DNA from: Bacteroidales bacterium
GTDB lineage: Bacteria; Bacteroidota; Bacteroidia; Bacteroidales; UBA932
DNA: 6,307 bases
NCBI GenBank assembly: GCA_017651785.1
Contig: JAGCCD010000061.1
Span: forward strand, 1 to 6,307
Reading direction: 5' to 3'
Part shown: positions 5,946 to 6,307 of the stretch, in pieces
Layout: each line of letters opens with the position of its first letter
Numbering within the stretch: the first letter of the stretch is position 1
The notes under the pieces: model-generated
Told to the model about the DNA's origin: nothing
The model's input: only the letters and a program-made list of their open reading frames with translations
The model's database searches: none
Program-made: the position numbers and the translations under genes

Positions 5946-6307
5946 ATGAAAAGATTGATTATCATACTCGCAGCGCTTGCCATTACCGCAGCCCTGCAGG
6001 CACAGGGAATGTACCAACGTCCCTCCGACGCCGGCCACCCGGTGTCTCCCGCCGTGCCCGAATACATAGTCTTTGCCGGAGATACCATCCGCTTCGATAC
6101 GGACGAGAAATACGAACGCATGGACCGCGAGCTAATGGCCTTCACCTATATGCACAGCACTTCCCTGCTTATGCTCAAACGCTCCTGACGGTATTTCCCC
6201 CAGATAGAACCTCTTTTGCGCAGGAAAGGAGTGCCGGAGGACCTCAAGTACCTCTGCGTAATAGAGAGCAACCTCGACCCCAAAGCTGTCTCCGTTGCCG
6301 GCGCGGC
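5946..6307 (+). pseudogene. Lytic transglycosylase (MltD/SLT-like), interrupted by in-frame TGA, 3' end beyond window
   Basis: The ATG at 5946 lies two bases after the mnmA stop. A signal peptide (1-19, ending L-Q-A) predicts cleavage before Gln20, so the product is periplasmic or outer-membrane bound. Residues 48-80 (R-F-D-T-D-E-K-Y-E-R-M-D-R-E-L and on to L-M-L-K-R-S) match the N-terminal lead-in of Bacteroidota lytic transglycosylases. Codon 81 is TGA (6186-6188). In the same frame the family sequence resumes at once: R-Y-F-P-Q-I-E-P (82-89), then Y-L-C-V-I-E-S-N-L-D-P (102-112), where Glu107 is the expected catalytic acid of glycoside hydrolase family 23, then V-S-V-A-G-A at the edge. Such enzymes cleave the MurNAc-GlcNAc bond of peptidoglycan, and many carry C-terminal LysM repeats, which cannot be seen here. 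If the TGA is real and efficient, only an 80-residue product without a catalytic domain would be made. Readthrough or sequencing error would restore the gene. Confidence 0.8.
6186..6188 (+). other. In-frame TGA inside the lytic transglycosylase gene
   Basis: The codons read CGC TCC TGA CGG TAT TTC, i.e. R-S-stop-R-Y-F, with homology on both sides in one frame, so this is a substitution-type interruption and not a frameshift. The family usually has Asn or another residue at this point before R-Y-F-P. One-base ancestors include CGA (Arg), TGG (Trp) and GGA (Gly). The following base is C, a context known to weaken TGA termination in E. coli. No other in-frame stop occurs in the 39 codons that follow. 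Confidence 0.85.

Noticed and set aside
6186..6188. Alternative genetic code with TGA as a sense codon
   Set aside because: The kinase-like gene, ftsK, lolA and mnmA all end in TGA exactly where the next gene starts or nearly so, with protein ends of expected length. TGA is a normal stop here.
6216..6230. Translation restart at GTG 6228 behind AGGAAAGGA
   Set aside because: It resembles a Shine-Dalgarno plus start, but the purine run encodes conserved family residues, the other genes do not use such sites, and a restart would lack the signal peptide needed for a cell-wall enzyme.
1..6307. CRISPR arrays, tRNA or rRNA genes, insertion sequences, attachment sites, rho-independent terminators
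   Set aside because: I saw no spaced direct repeats, clover-leaf candidates, terminal inverted repeats with transposase, or GC hairpin plus T-run. Coding genes fill the window apart from 59 bp.

Overview
The window is gene-dense, GC-rich DNA (roughly 58-60% G+C by eye) that reads as a chromosomal segment of a high-GC member of the Bacteroidales (Bacteroidota). The evidence is a DUF4290-type gene (a family I know only from Bacteroidota), Bacteroidota-style FtsK and LolA-like proteins, promoter elements of the TTTG / TAnnTTTG type, no clear Shine-Dalgarno sequences, and signal peptides with Gln right after the predicted cleavage site. I cannot name a genus. An Alistipes-like or uncultured gut Bacteroidales lineage would fit the composition.

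Layout. On the minus strand, from 1063 leftwards, lie two translationally coupled genes: an HPr-kinase/PEP-carboxykinase-fold P-loop protein (167-1063) and the first 56 codons of an S24/S26 (LexA/signal peptidase-like) serine peptidase that runs off the left edge (1-170). A 59-bp AT-rich gap (1064-1122) carries back-to-back promoter elements. On the plus strand, five genes follow with overlaps or near-contact: DUF4290 (1123-1785), ftsK (1785-4145), a LolA-like lipoprotein chaperone (4142-4648), mnmA (4645-5943), and a membrane-exported lytic transglycosylase (5946 to the right edge).

Function. The plus-strand genes look like one transcription unit of envelope, division and translation housekeeping: chromosome segregation at the septum (FtsK), lipoprotein traffic through the periplasm (LolA-like), tRNA wobble-uridine thiolation (MnmA) and peptidoglycan remodelling (lytic transglycosylase). 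The minus-strand pair looks like part of an accessory cassette. Kinase-like plus S24/S26 peptidase pairs occur in Bacteroidota with PqqD-like genes, so a peptide-maturation role is a reasonable but unproven idea.

Most notable points. (1) The lytic transglycosylase frame is interrupted by an in-frame TGA at 6186-6188. Strong family similarity, including the catalytic Glu region, continues in the same frame afterwards. Every other complete gene but one in the window ends in a genuine TGA, so the standard code applies; this is a nonsense mutation, a readthrough site or a sequence error. (2) The kinase-like/peptidase cassette is the best candidate for an incompletely described system. (3) The DUF4290 protein contains an ungapped internal repeat. 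(4) The divergent promoters are interlocked over a TTTGCAAA palindrome.
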